Part shown: piece after piece, positions 20,690 to 31,268 of the stretch
Position numbering within the stretch: position 1 is the first letter of the stretch
How the letters are laid out: every line of letters starts with the position of its first letter
DNA from: Anomaloglossus baeobatrachus
Lineage: Eukaryota; Chordata; Amphibia; Anura; Aromobatidae
Direction of reading: 5' to 3'
Length of the DNA stretch: 64,000 bases
NCBI RefSeq assembly: GCF_048569485.1
Contig: NW_027442240.1
Coordinates: forward strand, 62,001 to 126,000
Program-made: the position numbers and the translations under genes
Notes under the pieces: generated by a model
The model's input: only the letters and a program-made list of their open reading frames with translations
Told to the model about the DNA's origin: nothing
Databases searched by the model: none

Positions 20690-23600
20690 GATGTAGAGGT
20701 GCTAGAAATAGCTTGTCACCAGTGGGGCACTAATGGAATACAACAGCCAGTTCTATGATGCCACAAAATGGCAGTATTTTGTGCTATCATTATAGCTTAT
20801 TAAAAACAGAGCACGAGGTTGTCATGCAGAGGTGCTGCACATAGATTTGCAGTAGTGTGAATTGACAAAAGTACAATAGCCACGTTTAGGATACAACTAG
20901 GTACAGTGAGTGTTTGCTAGTAAAATTGCTTAGTTTAAAAAAGTTGTAGTGTGCAATGCAGGCAGACGTGCTATGCAAATGTCTTTGCACTAGTGGGACT
21001 ATAGCAAAGTCCAATAGCCACGTATAGGATGCCACTAGGTACACTGAGTGTGTGCTAGTATAATGGCTTCGTTATAATTTGTTGGAGTGTGCAACGCAGG
21101 CAGATGCGCTCTGCAAATATCTTGGCACTAGTGGGACTATAGCAAAGTCCAATAGCCACGTATAGGATGCCACTAGGTACACTGTGTGTTTGCTAGTATA
21201 ATGGATGAGTTTAAAAAAGATAGAGTGTGCAATGCAGGCAGACGTGCTGCAAATAACGTTCCAATACTGTGAATTGACAAAAGTACAATAGCCACGTTTA
21301 GGATACAACTAGGTACAGTGAGTGTTTGCTAGTATAATGGCTTCGTTATAATTAGTTGGAGTGTGCAACGCAGGCAGATGCGCTCTGCAAATGTCTTGGC
21401 ACTAGTGGGACTATAGCAAAGTCCAATAGCCACGTATAGGATGCCACTAGGTACACTGACTGTTTGGTAGTATAATGGCTGAGTTTAAAAAAGTTAGAGT
21501 GTGCAATGCAGGCAGACGTGCTGCAAATAACGTTCCAATACTGTGAATTGACAAAAGTACAATAGCCACGTTTAGGATGCCACTAGGTACACTGACTGTT
21601 TGCTAGTATAATGGCTGAGTTTAAAAAAGTTAGAGTGTGCAATGCAGGCAGACGTGCTGCAAATAACGTTCCAATACTGTGAATTGACAAAAGTACAATA
21701 GCCACGTATAGGATGCCACTAGGTACACTGACTGTTTGCTAGTATAATGGCTGAGTTTAAAAAAGTTAGAGTGTGCAATGCAGGCAGACGTGCTGCAAAT
21801 AACGTTCCAATACTGTGAATTGACAAAAGTACAATAGCCACGTTTAGGATGCCACTAGGTACACTGACTGTTTGCTAGTATAATGGCTGAGTTTAAAAAA
21901 GTTAGAGTGTGCAATGCAGGCAGACGTGCTGCAAATAACGTTCCAATACTGTGAATTGACAAAAGTACAATAGCCACGTTTAGGATGCCACTAGGTACAC
22001 TGACTGTTTGGTAGTATAATGGCTGAGTTTAAAAAAGTTAGAGTGTGCAATGCAGGCAGACGTGCTGCAAATAACGTTCCAATACTGTGAATTGACAAAA
22101 GTACAATAGCCACGTTTAGGATACAACTAGGTACAGTGAGTGTTTGCTAGTATAATGGCTGAGTTTAAAAAAGTTAGAGTGTGCAATGCAGGCAGACGTG
22201 CTGCAAATAACGTTCCAATACTGTGAATTGACAAAAGTACAATAGCCACGTTTAGGATGCCACTAGGTACAGTGAGTGTTTGCTAGTATAATGGCTGAGT
22301 TTAAAAAAGTTAGAGTGTGCAATGCAGGCAGACGTGCTGCAAATAACGTTCCAATACTGTGAATTGACAAAAGTACAATAGCCACGTTTAGGATGCCACT
22401 AGGTACACTGACTGTTTGCTAGTATAATGGCTGAGTTTAAAAAAGTTAGAGTGTGCAATGCAGGCAGACGTGCTGCAAATAACGTTCCAATACTGTGAAT
22501 TGACAAAAGTACAATAGCCACGTTTAGGATACAACTAGGTACAGTGAGTGTTTGCTAGTATAACGGCTGAGTTTAAAAAAGTTAGAGTGTGCAATGCAGG
22601 CAGACGTGCTGCAAATAACGTTCCAATACTGTGAATTGACAAAAGTACAATAGCCACGTTTAGGATGCCACTAGGTACAGTGAGTGTTTGCTAGTATAAT
22701 GGCTGAGTTTAAAAAAGTTAGAGTGTGCAATGCAGGCAGACGTGCTGCAAATAACGTTCTAATACTGTGAATTGACAAAAGTACAATAGCCACGTTTAGG
22801 ATGCCACTAGGTACAGTGAGTGTTTGCTAGTATAATGGCTGAGTTTAAAAAAGTTAGAGTGTGCAATGCAGGCAGACGTGCTGCAAATAACGTTCAAATA
22901 CTCTGAATTGACAAAAGTACAATAGCCACGTTTAGGATGCCACTAGGTACACTGACTGTTTGCTAGTATAATGGCTGAGTTTAAAAAACTTGGAGTGTGC
23001 AATGCAGGCAGATGTGCTCTGCAAATGTCTTGGCACTAGTGGGACTATAGCAAAGTCCAATAGCCACGTATAGGATGCCACTAGGTACACTGAGTGTGTG
23101 CTAGTATAATGGCTTCGTTATAATTTGTTGGAGTGTGCAACGCAGGCAGATGCGCTCTGCAAATGTCTTGGCACTAGTGGGACTATAGCAAAGTCCAATA
23201 GCCACGTATAGGATGCCACTAGGTACACTGAGTGTTTGCTAGTATAATGGCTTCGTTATAATTAGTTGGAGTGTGCAACGCAGGCAGATGCGCTCTGCAA
23301 ATGTCTTGGCACTAGTGGGACTATAGCAAAGTCCAATAGCCACGTATAGGATGCCACTAGGTACACTGAGTGTTTGCTAGTATAATGGCTGAGTTTAAAA
23401 AACTTGGAGTGTGCAATGCAGGCAGATGTGCTCTGCTAATGTCTTTGCACTAGTGGGACTATAGCAAAGTCCAATAGCCACGTATAGGATGCCACTAGGT
23501 ACACTGAGTGTGTGGTAGTATAATGGCTTAGTTATAATTCGTTGGAGTGTGCAACGCAGGCAGACATGCTGCAAATGTCTTGGCACTAGTGGGACTATAG

Positions 23601-24105
23601 CAAAGTCCAATAGCCACGTATAGGATGCCACTAGGTACACTGAGTGTTTGCTAGTATAATGGCTTCGTTATAATTTGTTGGAGTGTGCAACGCAGGCAGA
23701 TGCGCTCTGCAAATGTCTTGGCCCTAGTGGGACTATAGCAAAGTCCAATAGCCACGTATAGGATGCCACTAGGTACACTGAGTGTTTGCTAGTATAATGG
23801 CTGAGTTTAAAAAACTTGGAGTGTGCAATGCAGGCAGATGTGCTCTGCTAATGTCTTTGCACTAGTGGGACTATAGCAAAGTCCAATAGCCACGTATAGG
23901 ATGCCACTAGGTACACTGAGTGTTTGCTAGTAAAATTGCTTAGTTTAAAAAACTTGGAGTGTGCAATGCAGGCAGATGTGCTCTGCAAATGTCTTTGCAC
24001 TAGTGGGACTATAGCAAAGTCCAATAGCCACAGATAGGATGCCACTAGGTACACTGAGTGTTTGCTAGTATAATGGCTTACTTAGAATGAGTTGGAGTGT
24101 GCAGA
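20690..24105 (+). repeat. 136-138 bp tandem array of hAT-1 (left copy)
   Basis: About 24 units reading AGTGTGCAATGCAGGCAG..., GCCACTAGGTACACTGA and GCTAGTATAATGGCT. Two unit types exist: inner units (about 21250-22980, period 136) with ATAACGTTCCAATACTG, and outer units with CTTGGCACTAGTGGGAC (period 138), the type that fills the arrays at 46840-56730 and 60661-62866. The first units, at 20690-20940, are degenerate. The array is non-coding; the open frames across it are by-products. Confidence 0.95.
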
Positions 24106-24896
24106 GGACAAGAGGGTACAGTGGCAGGATTGTGGTGCTCTGGGTAGAGGAATGGAAGCCTGCCTTTCTATTCCCTCCTAATGGTGAAATGCAGGGAGGA
24201 AATCCCTGACCTGGGCTACACAGACGCTGTTGCTGTTTGCAGGACCTGTCACCTATGGCTCTCTGACCCTGCCGGTACGAGCCCTTAAAAGGACTGCTAG
24301 AATGTGCTCTCCCTAAGCTGTCTAACGCTGTGTATGCAGCGCATACAGCTGTATCGGCGATAGGACAAAGGACGGATCTGCGACAGTGATGTCTGACACC
24401 AAAGACGCAGAAGGCAGATAATGGCGATCGTGAAGAAAATGTCCGGTTTTATAATGCAGGGACATGTGACATGCAGATCCTATCACACATGCCGTTGCTT
24501 CTCTGCCTCAAAGTCCACTTAGGTGTGTGTGTGTCTGTGATTGGCTGACATGCTGGCCAGCCCCACAAGACGCGCGCGCTTAGGGAAGGAAGACAAGAAA
24601 AAAAAAAAAAAAATGGCGATCGCCATTATAGAAACAGCAGTGATCTGAAGGCGCTGTTCACGCACACTATACACTGAAATGTGATAATAGTTTGATTCAC
24701 AGAGTGACTTACACTATTACAGCAGAAACCAAGCTAAGATTTAGCTGTTTTTTGGCTGCTAGAACCGTTCTCGAACGTTTCTAGAACTATCGAGCTTTTG
24801 CAAAAAGCTCGAGTTCTAGTTCGATCTAGAACATGCCCCAAAATCACTCGAGCCTAGAACTGGAGAACCACGAACCACGAACCGCGCTCAACTCTA
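24106..24896 (+). mobile_element. 3' subterminal region and TIR of hAT-1 (left copy)
   Basis: Matches 46044-46840 in inverted orientation, including the poly-A run near 24597-24613, the GTATGCAGCGCATAC palindrome and the terminal CGCTCAACTCTA. Sharing this region shows that the two large hAT-like structures are copies of one family. Confidence 0.9.
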
Positions 24897-26738
24897 ATCA
24901 TGACACGTGGGCTATAACACAATAGACCGTGTGACAAAGAAGAAAGGAGAGAAAGAAGAGGAAGAAAATGCAACTACCTGTAACATTACGTGATAGTCAC
25001 TGGTAAGTATCACTTGACAATTCAAGTGAAAAAGGATTCCTTTATTAAAGGGTTCTCAGTCGCCTCAGGATCATGAAATACTAGGGTAAATGATATGAGA
25101 ATGGGTAAGAAGCACCACTAAAGGAAATATGAGATGCAGGACATATATCTATAAACCCCTGAACTACATGATAGAAATAAAAAGAAGAAAAAAGAAAAAA
25201 AAGAAGAAAGAAGAAGAACACATAGAATGCGGAAAGAGAATGGGTACAACTACCTGAGTTACTGCAGGGAGGCCCCTGGTTGGTATTGTGAGGGTTAGTG
25301 GAATTCCTTCACTGAAGGGTTCTCAGTTGCCTCAGGTTCGTGAAAAATGCTATAGACAAATAATGCCCGGAGAAAAGGGGTTCATATACAGCGAATAATG
25401 GTAATACAAGGTACATGTGTCACATGTAATAGTATATATATATATATTGTACTAAGCTCTACACCAGAAATAGAAAGTAGTCCCTCTGCCTTCTGTCTAG
25501 GTGCCCTGAGTTATGTCCTGTAAACTGTCACAGGGACCCAGACACACATGTGTAGTAGGGGAATATCCCTGCTGAGATGCCAGTGCTAGAGCACTCGTTT
25601 GCTGTGGAGTTGAACGCTATGTGAGCAGTTCTTACCTTCAATGAGCAGAAGTCTCTTTTTTCAGATTTCAATATCTCTGTGGGTATCTGGCAGAAATATG
25701 GAATACTCTTTACTGCTAAGACCCTGTACACCACTCCCACTAAAGGGGGCTTTACACGCTGCGACATCGCTAATGCGGAGTCGTTGGGGTCACGGAATTT
25801 GTGACGCACATCCGGCCGCATTAGCGATGTTGCTGCGTGTGACACCGATGAGCGATTTTGCATCGCTGCAAAAACGTGCAAAATCGCTCATCGGTGACAT
25901 GGGTCTCCATTCTCGATTATCGTTACTGCAGCAGTAACGATGTAGTTCGTCGCTCCTGCGGCAGCACACATCGCTCCGTGTGACACCGCAGAAACGAGGA
26001 ACCTCTCCTTACCTGCCTCCCAGCCGCTATGAGGAAGGAAGGAGGTGGGCGGGATGTTCCGGCCACTCATCTCCGCCCCTCCGCTGCTATTGGGCGGTCG
26101 CTCAGTGACGTCGCTGTGACGCCGCACGGACCGCCCCCTTAGAAAGGAGGCGGTTCGCCGGTCACAGCGACGTCGCCGGGCAGGTAAGTATGTGTGACGG
26201 GTCTGGTCGGTGTTGTGCAGCATGGGCAGCGATTTGCCCGTGTCGCGCAACAGATGGGGGCGGGTATCCACACTAGCGATATCGGGACCGATATCGCAGT
26301 GTGTAAAGTAGCCTTTAATAAACTGTGTAAAGGATTTTAAGTAAAAATCCACAATAAACCAGCGCTAGATGGGTTTTTATAATTTTATTAATAGACCACA
26401 AATAAAAAATTTTTTGCTATCCTTGTTTCAAGACAGAGTATTTGATAATATACAATACACTGATTATTACTAAAACCAAGGACCACATAAAACAAGGACC
26501 ACATAAAATAAAAAATGAAAGTAATGAGAATAAAATTATTTTGTATAACCAATTAACTTCGAGGTGATACAATATTCACATTCATTTAGTTTTACCAGTC
26601 TAATGTAATGCCCCGGCCGGTGGCATATATTTTGTTTGGTTAATAATTTAGACTTATACAATGAAAGATGTACTATACCACCCCTGGCTAACTTACAAGT
26701 TTTAAGTTGTACAATATAAGTTTGCGACGTTATATTCG
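24897..26738. repeat. Left inner arm of giant inverted repeat
   Basis: Continuation of the left arm after the hAT insertion; matched inverted by 28454-30265 and the first bases of 36117 onward. It contains a diverged tandem duplication (about 24970-25110 and 25250-25370, each with GGGTTCTCAGT-GCCTCAGG) and a MITE. It ends at GCGACGTTATATTC, whose inverse GAATATAACGTCGC begins the right arm. Confidence 0.95.
25744..26315. mobile_element. 572-bp MITE, PIF/Harbinger-like (left copy)
   Basis: The terminal inverted repeats are AGGGGGCTTTACAC and, inverted, AAGGCTACTTTACAC. TAA flanks both sides (25741-25743, 26316-26318), giving a 3-bp target duplication. The inside is rich in short palindromes (CGATATCG, ATCGCTCATCGG). 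No coding capacity. TAA target and end structure fit PIF/Harbinger, but the assignment is by ends only. Confidence 0.75.
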
Positions 26739-26908
26739 CCCCCAGGGCCTGGGGGAATAAACCTCACAACAACTTGACCGCAAAAAACACCCCGGATTTC
26801 TCCGTTGATTAGGCTGGAACCGCTATGTACAGGATTGACCTGTTAGACTTCCAGAGCGGACGTTTTGAGGCCAGTGGCCGCGACTAGTGCTGGCTCTGGG
26901 GGAGATGT

Positions 26909-27361
26909 ATGGTTACCGACATCCCTCTTTACAGAGCCTTTATAACACTTCACAAGGCCACAAACCAGCCGGTCCCGTATTCTCCCAAATGTACTTTCGA
27001 AATCAAGCAGTACGAAGCCACTGAAAGCACCAAGATGTTGGCTGCGGACAACAATAAGATCAGCGGTAACTACTCAGCCTCTCCAGCGGGCAGTCCAGAC
27101 CGTATCCAGTGTCAGCTGACTGATTCCACACAGGAGGAAGTTGCTTGGCAGGTTAGCACCACACAAGGCTCCGATCCGCTTCCAAACGAGCAATGCAGAA
27201 CCGCTGGAGGTACCAATGTATCCTGGTTGCAGACAAAGGAAATGTCAGCGGTAACCTCTCAACCTCTCCAGCAGGCAATCCGTACCGTGTCCAGTGGAAG
27301 CCGGTTGATTCCACACGAGGGAGAGATTACTTGGCAGGTTATCAACGCACAGGTGAGGTAG
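26909..27361 (+). other. Open frame over a diverged tandem duplication, no known domain
   Basis: 150 codons open, but the sequence is a diverged duplication (about 27040-27170 and 27222-27355; shared GTCAGCGGTAAC, CCTCTCCAGC and TTGGCAGGTTA blocks) beside the PLE 3' end. I recognise no family, and the frame may be accidental. Confidence 0.3.
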
Positions 27362-27379
27362 GCTAAAAAAAAGAAAACT

Positions 27380-27432
27380 GATCCGACGCGCGTTTCGGGG
27401 GCGTGTAACGGCCCCCTTCCTCAAGGATAACT
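27380..27432 (-). ncRNA. Hammerhead-like ribozyme remnant of the PLE
   Basis: Minus strand: CCTTGAGGAAGGGGGC, a short loop GTTACAC, then GCCCCCGAAACGCGCGTCGG. The GGGGGC/GCCCCC pair would be stem II, followed by the conserved GAAAC. The usual CTGATGA box reads CTTGAGGA, so the catalytic core is degenerate. PLE terminal repeats are known to carry hammerhead ribozymes. Confidence 0.5.
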
Positions 27433-27837
27433 CAGCTGTTGCCTAGAGCACTATTTATGCATATATTTAATTGGTTATAATTTGCATAAAATTAAACAAT
27501 GTTTAAATTCAACCAACATTCAATGACCACTACATATATCAATTTGTGAAAGACCGTTCATAATAGCCATATAATATAATTATGTGCAAAGGTTTTTCTA
27601 AAGGTTTTTCTAAAAAGATATAGCCTTGCTTGTATCATCATATACTGGGAAGACAATGTGTATATATGCATATGCTTTTTTTCAACAATAAATTTAACAA
27701 AAGGACATCATAAAGGTGTAATATAAATTTGCTATAATATGAAAAGCCCCTTATATCTACATCAACCTTGGGCAAGTGAAGCACCAATTTTAATATATAT
27801 TATGCATATATACACATATATCTCCATGACAATCGCT

Positions 27838-27860
27838 TTTTTTTTTTTTTTTTTTTTTTC
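27838..27860. repeat. Poly-T tract
   Basis: A homopolymer run within the AT-rich 3' part of the PLE remnant; on the element's strand it is an A tract. Confidence 0.8.
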
Positions 27861-27915
27861 CTTCTCTCCGTATTATTATCAGTACCTATTACTCCTCTAC
27901 CTATAAAAATATAAA

Positions 27916-28419
27916 TTAATTAAAAGCAAACAGTTCTATATCATTATTGAGTCCATATGGTTTCAAGGTGTTCAATTCAAAAATCCATTGGCTTTCTGCT
28001 CGTGACATTTTTTTAATGAAATCGCCACCTCTCCAATCCTTAGTTATTTTTTGTACGCCCCATACTTGGGATCCTTTAAAGGACCCTCCATGTTTTAACA
28101 CATAATGTCTGGATAGGGGGTGCTTAGTACATTTATTTTTAACACTTCTAATGTGCTCACCCACCCTTTTCCATAGGGGTCTAATAGTTCTCCCAATGTA
28201 TTTTTTCTGACAGGGACATTGAATGCAATATACTACTCCCTTTGATTGACATGTAATAAATTCTCTAATCATGACTTCTGACTGCCCCTGTAAGAAGGAT
28301 TTCCGTGAAATATTTTTTGTATTCTTACATACTATACAGCTTTTGCATGGAAAAAAACCTTTCAGGCCAAATAATCCTCCCTTATTAGGTGCTGTAAGAT
28401 TACGTATGGTGGGTGCCAC
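27916..28419 (-). pseudogene. GIY-YIG endonuclease domain of a Penelope-like retrotransposon
   Basis: 167 codons open. A cysteine knuckle (CKSCIVC) precedes the nuclease core VVYCIQCPCQKKYIGRT, matching the GIY...YIG signature, then an arginine helix (RPLWKRVGEHI) and the PLE-typical ending RGGDFIKKMSRAESQWIFEL with LNTLKPYGLN. In intact PLEs this domain sits after the reverse transcriptase and nicks target DNA. Here no RT precedes it, so it is a fragment. The assignment to PLE rather than another GIY-YIG protein rests on the cysteine knuckle and the RGGD...W...L.TL.P.GLN tail. Confidence 0.88.
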
Positions 28420-28453
28420 TAAATTGCCAATATTGTTTGCCTTCCTATATATG

Positions 28454-30265
28454 AATATAACGTCGCAAACTTATATTGTACAACTTAAAACTTGTAAGTT
28501 AGCCAGGGGTGGTATAGTACATCTTTCATTGTATAAGTCTAAATTATTAACCAAACAAAATATATGCCACCGGCCGGGGCATTACATTAGACTGGTAAAA
28601 CTAAATCAATGTGAATATTGTATCACCTCGAAGTTAATTGGTTATACAAAAGAATTTTATTCTCATTACTTTCATTTTTTATTTTATGTGGTCCTTGTTT
28701 TATGTGGTCCTTGGTTTTAGTAATAATCAGTGTATTGTATATTATCAAATACTCTGTCTTGAAACAAGGATAGCAAAAAATGTTTTATTTGTGGTCTATT
28801 AATAAAATTATAAAAACCCATCTAGCGCTGGTTTATTGTGGATTTTTACTTAAAATCCTTTACACAGTTTATTAAAGGCTACTTTACACACTGCGATATC
28901 GGTCCCGATATCGCTAGTGTGGATACCCGCCCCCATCTGTTGCGCGACACGGGCAAATCGCTGCCCATGCTGCACAACACCGACCAGACCCGTCACACAT
29001 ACTTACCTGCCAGGCGACGTCGCTGTGACCGGCGAACCGCCTCCTTTCTAAGGGGGCGGTCCGTGCGGCGTCACAGCGACGTCACTGAGCGACCGCCCAA
29101 TAGCAGCGGAGGGGCGGAGATGAGTGGCCGGAACATCCCGCCCACCTCCTTCCTTCCTCATAGCGGCTGGGAGGCAGGTAAGGAGAGGTTCCTCGTTTCT
29201 GCGGTGTCACACGGAGCGATGTGTGCTGCCGCAGGAGCGACGAACTACATCGTTACTGCTGCAGTAACGATAATCGAGAATGGAGACCCATGTCACCGAT
29301 GAGCGATTTTGCACGTTTTTGCAGCGATGCAAAATCGCTCATCGGTGTCACACGCAGCAACATCGCTAATGCGGCCGGATGTGCGTCACAAATTCCGTGA
29401 CCCCAACGACTCCGCATTAGCGATGTCGCAGCGTGTAAAGCCCCCTTTAGTGGGAGTGGTGTACAGGGTCTTAGCAGTAAAGAGTATTCTATATTTCTGC
29501 CAGATACCCACAGAGATATTGAAATCTGAAAAAAGAGACTTCTGCTCATTGAAGGTAAGAACTGCTCACATAGCGTTCAACTCCACAGCAAACGAGTGCT
29601 CTAGCACTGGCATCTCAGCAGGGATATTCCCCTACTACACATGTGTGTCTGGGTCCCTGTGACAGTTTACAGGACATAACTCAGGGCACCTAGACAGAAG
29701 GCAGAGGGACTACTTTCTATTTCTGTTGTAGAGCTTAGTACAATATATATATATATACTATTACATGTGACACATGTACCTTGTATTACCATTATTCGCT
29801 GTATATGAACCCCTTTTCTCCGGGCATTATTTGTCTATAGCATTTTTCACGAACCTGAGGCAACTGAGAACCCTTCAGTGAAGGAATTCCACTAACCCTC
29901 ACAATACCAACCAGGGGCCTCCCTGCAGTAACTCAGGTAGTTGTACCCATTCTCTTTCCGCATTCTATGTGTTCTTCTTCTTTCTTCTTTTTTTTCTTTT
30001 TTCTTCTTTTTATTTCTATCATGTAGTTCAGGGGTTTATAGATATATGTCCTGCATCTCATATTTCCTTTAGTGGTGCTTCTTACCCATTCTCATATCAT
30101 TTACCCTAGTATTTCATGATCCTGAGGCGACTGAGAACCCTTTAATAAAGGAATCCTTTTTCACTTGAATTGTCAAGTGATACTTACCAGTGACTATCAC
30201 GTAATGTTACAGGTAGTTGCATTTTCTTCCTCTTCTTTCTCTCCTTTCTTCTTTGTCACACGGTC
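28454..30265. repeat. Right inner arm of giant inverted repeat
   Basis: Inverted match of 24905-26738, starting GAATATAACGTCGC and ending CACACGGTC, where the split-repeat element is inserted. It includes the mirror MITE and the mirror of the GGGTTCTCAGT duplication. Confidence 0.95.
28875..29446. mobile_element. 572-bp MITE, PIF/Harbinger-like (right copy)
   Basis: Same length and ends as 25744-26315, inverted, flanked by TTA at 28872-28874 and 29447-29449. It was present before the inverted duplication, since both arms hold it at the same site. Confidence 0.75.
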
Positions 30266-30528
30266 CAGACTGCCAGGACCCAACTACCACCATTTTTCCC
30301 CCCTAGAAAGACACGACACCGTTCTCTTATAAATTAAAATACTTTTATTTGAATTTTCCATTTTGGAGAGAGGCATGGAGAAAAAACCACTCTCATCTTT
30401 TGGCATAAAATTTGGTCGCAGCTTTAAACCAGGCATTAACTTGCCAACATCACGGGGTTCAGGTAAATGTACCGCCTTCCGGCCGTCCGGCGCGGGTATT
30501 TCACCACCACTTTTTCTACCCCTTCCGC
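30266..30528 (-). repeat. Split repeat B2
   Basis: 263 bp starting CAGACTGCCAGG, matched directly by 30795-31057. On the minus strand it carries an AATAAAAG signal near 30345, fitting a 3' end. Confidence 0.85.
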
Positions 30529-30591
30529 TGCTGCGACTTAAACACAGAAAACTCAATCAACTTGGAAAACAAAAAGGGAGGGAGGGTGGGA

Positions 30592-30794
30592 AAACAGGTC
30601 CGGGTCCTGCAGCCGAGAGGCTGGAAGCTGGGCAGCACGGTGATATGTATCCAGGAGGCGGGGCTTAGGCCAGTCACACCACAGGAGGCGGGGGCGGCAG
30701 GTCAGTGTCTTTCTAGGGGGAGACCTCTATTTAAACATGCATAGGGGCCAGCAGTCAGGGGGCAGCATCTCAAGTTTCTGGCTGCAGTGCCCCT
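30592..30794 (-). repeat. Split repeat A2
   Basis: 203 bp, AAACAGGTCCGGG to GCAGTGCCCCT, matched directly by 35912-36114. On the minus strand it has a TTTAAATAG box, which could be a promoter TATA element. Confidence 0.85.
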
Positions 30795-31057
30795 CAGACT
30801 GCCAGGACCCAACTACCACCATTTTTCCCCCCTAGAAAGACACGACACCGTTCTCTTATAAATTAAAATACTTTTATTTGAATTTTCCATTTTGGAGAGA
30901 GGCATGGAGAAAAAACCACTCTCATCTTTTGGCATAAAATTTGGTCGCAGCTTTAAACCAGGCATTAACTTGCCAACATCACGGGGTTCAGGTAAATGTA
31001 CCGCCTTCCGGCCGTCCGGCGCGGGTATTTCACCACCACTTTTTCTACCCCTTCCGC
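30795..31057 (-). repeat. Split repeat B1
   Basis: Direct copy of 30266-30528, immediately abutting A2; identity stops at CTTCCGC. Confidence 0.85.
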
Positions 31058-31235
31058 CAAGGAGCAGCACCGCGCCAGCAAGCTGCGACCCCCCCCAAAA
31101 ACTGAAATACCTGAGCCGTCCCAGGCATTTCCGAAACCACCATATCCATAACATCATCATTTTGGGGTGTACCCATCCGAGCTTAAGGACAGCCAAATAT
31201 TGCCTTCCAGCTGGCGGTGCCAGACCAACAACCTC

Positions 31236-31268
<33 letters not shown>

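Larger units (their letters stand above)
8894..24896 (+). mobile_element. 16.0 kb hAT transposon composite (hAT-1, left copy)
   Basis: The ends are TAGAGATGAGCG at 8894 and, inverted, TAGAGTTGAGCG ending at 24896: 12-bp terminal repeats with one mismatch. They are flanked by an 8-bp duplication. Inside, in order: 5' subterminal sequence; a transposase C-terminal fragment; an 18-unit 220-bp array; a nearly complete but dead transposase; a second, more decayed transposase; unclassified sequence; about 24 units of a 136-138 bp array; and a 3' subterminal region. The size is far above the usual 3-5 kb of hAT elements because of the arrays and the internal duplication. The 3' region and arrays match 46044-62866. 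Confidence 0.93.
26739..28453 (-). mobile_element. Penelope-like element remnant in the palindrome spacer
   Basis: It occupies exactly the unpaired spacer between the two arms. Minus-strand order: GIY-YIG endonuclease region (28419-27916), AT-rich 3' sequence, then a hammerhead-like segment at about 27380-27430. The reverse transcriptase is absent. Its upstream end coincides with the right arm boundary, and a GC hairpin (CCCCCAG...CTGGGGG, 26741-26757) lies at the left boundary. Confidence 0.8.

Noticed and set aside
20690-24105. Regularly spaced repeats considered as CRISPR-like
   Set aside because: The whole 136-138 bp unit is conserved with no unique spacers, and it lies inside a eukaryotic transposon. 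It is a satellite array.
8894-24896. The 16 kb insertion as a giant virus-like or Polinton-type element
   Set aside because: An 8-bp target duplication, TAGAG...TGAGCG ends and BED/hAT transposase sequence identify a hAT. No polymerase, integrase or capsid-type frame belongs to it.
25641-25937. Frames of about 98-154 residues within 25528-26352 and 28838-29662
   Set aside because: They lie in the MITE and its flank, occur as mirror pairs only because of the palindrome, and have no domain.
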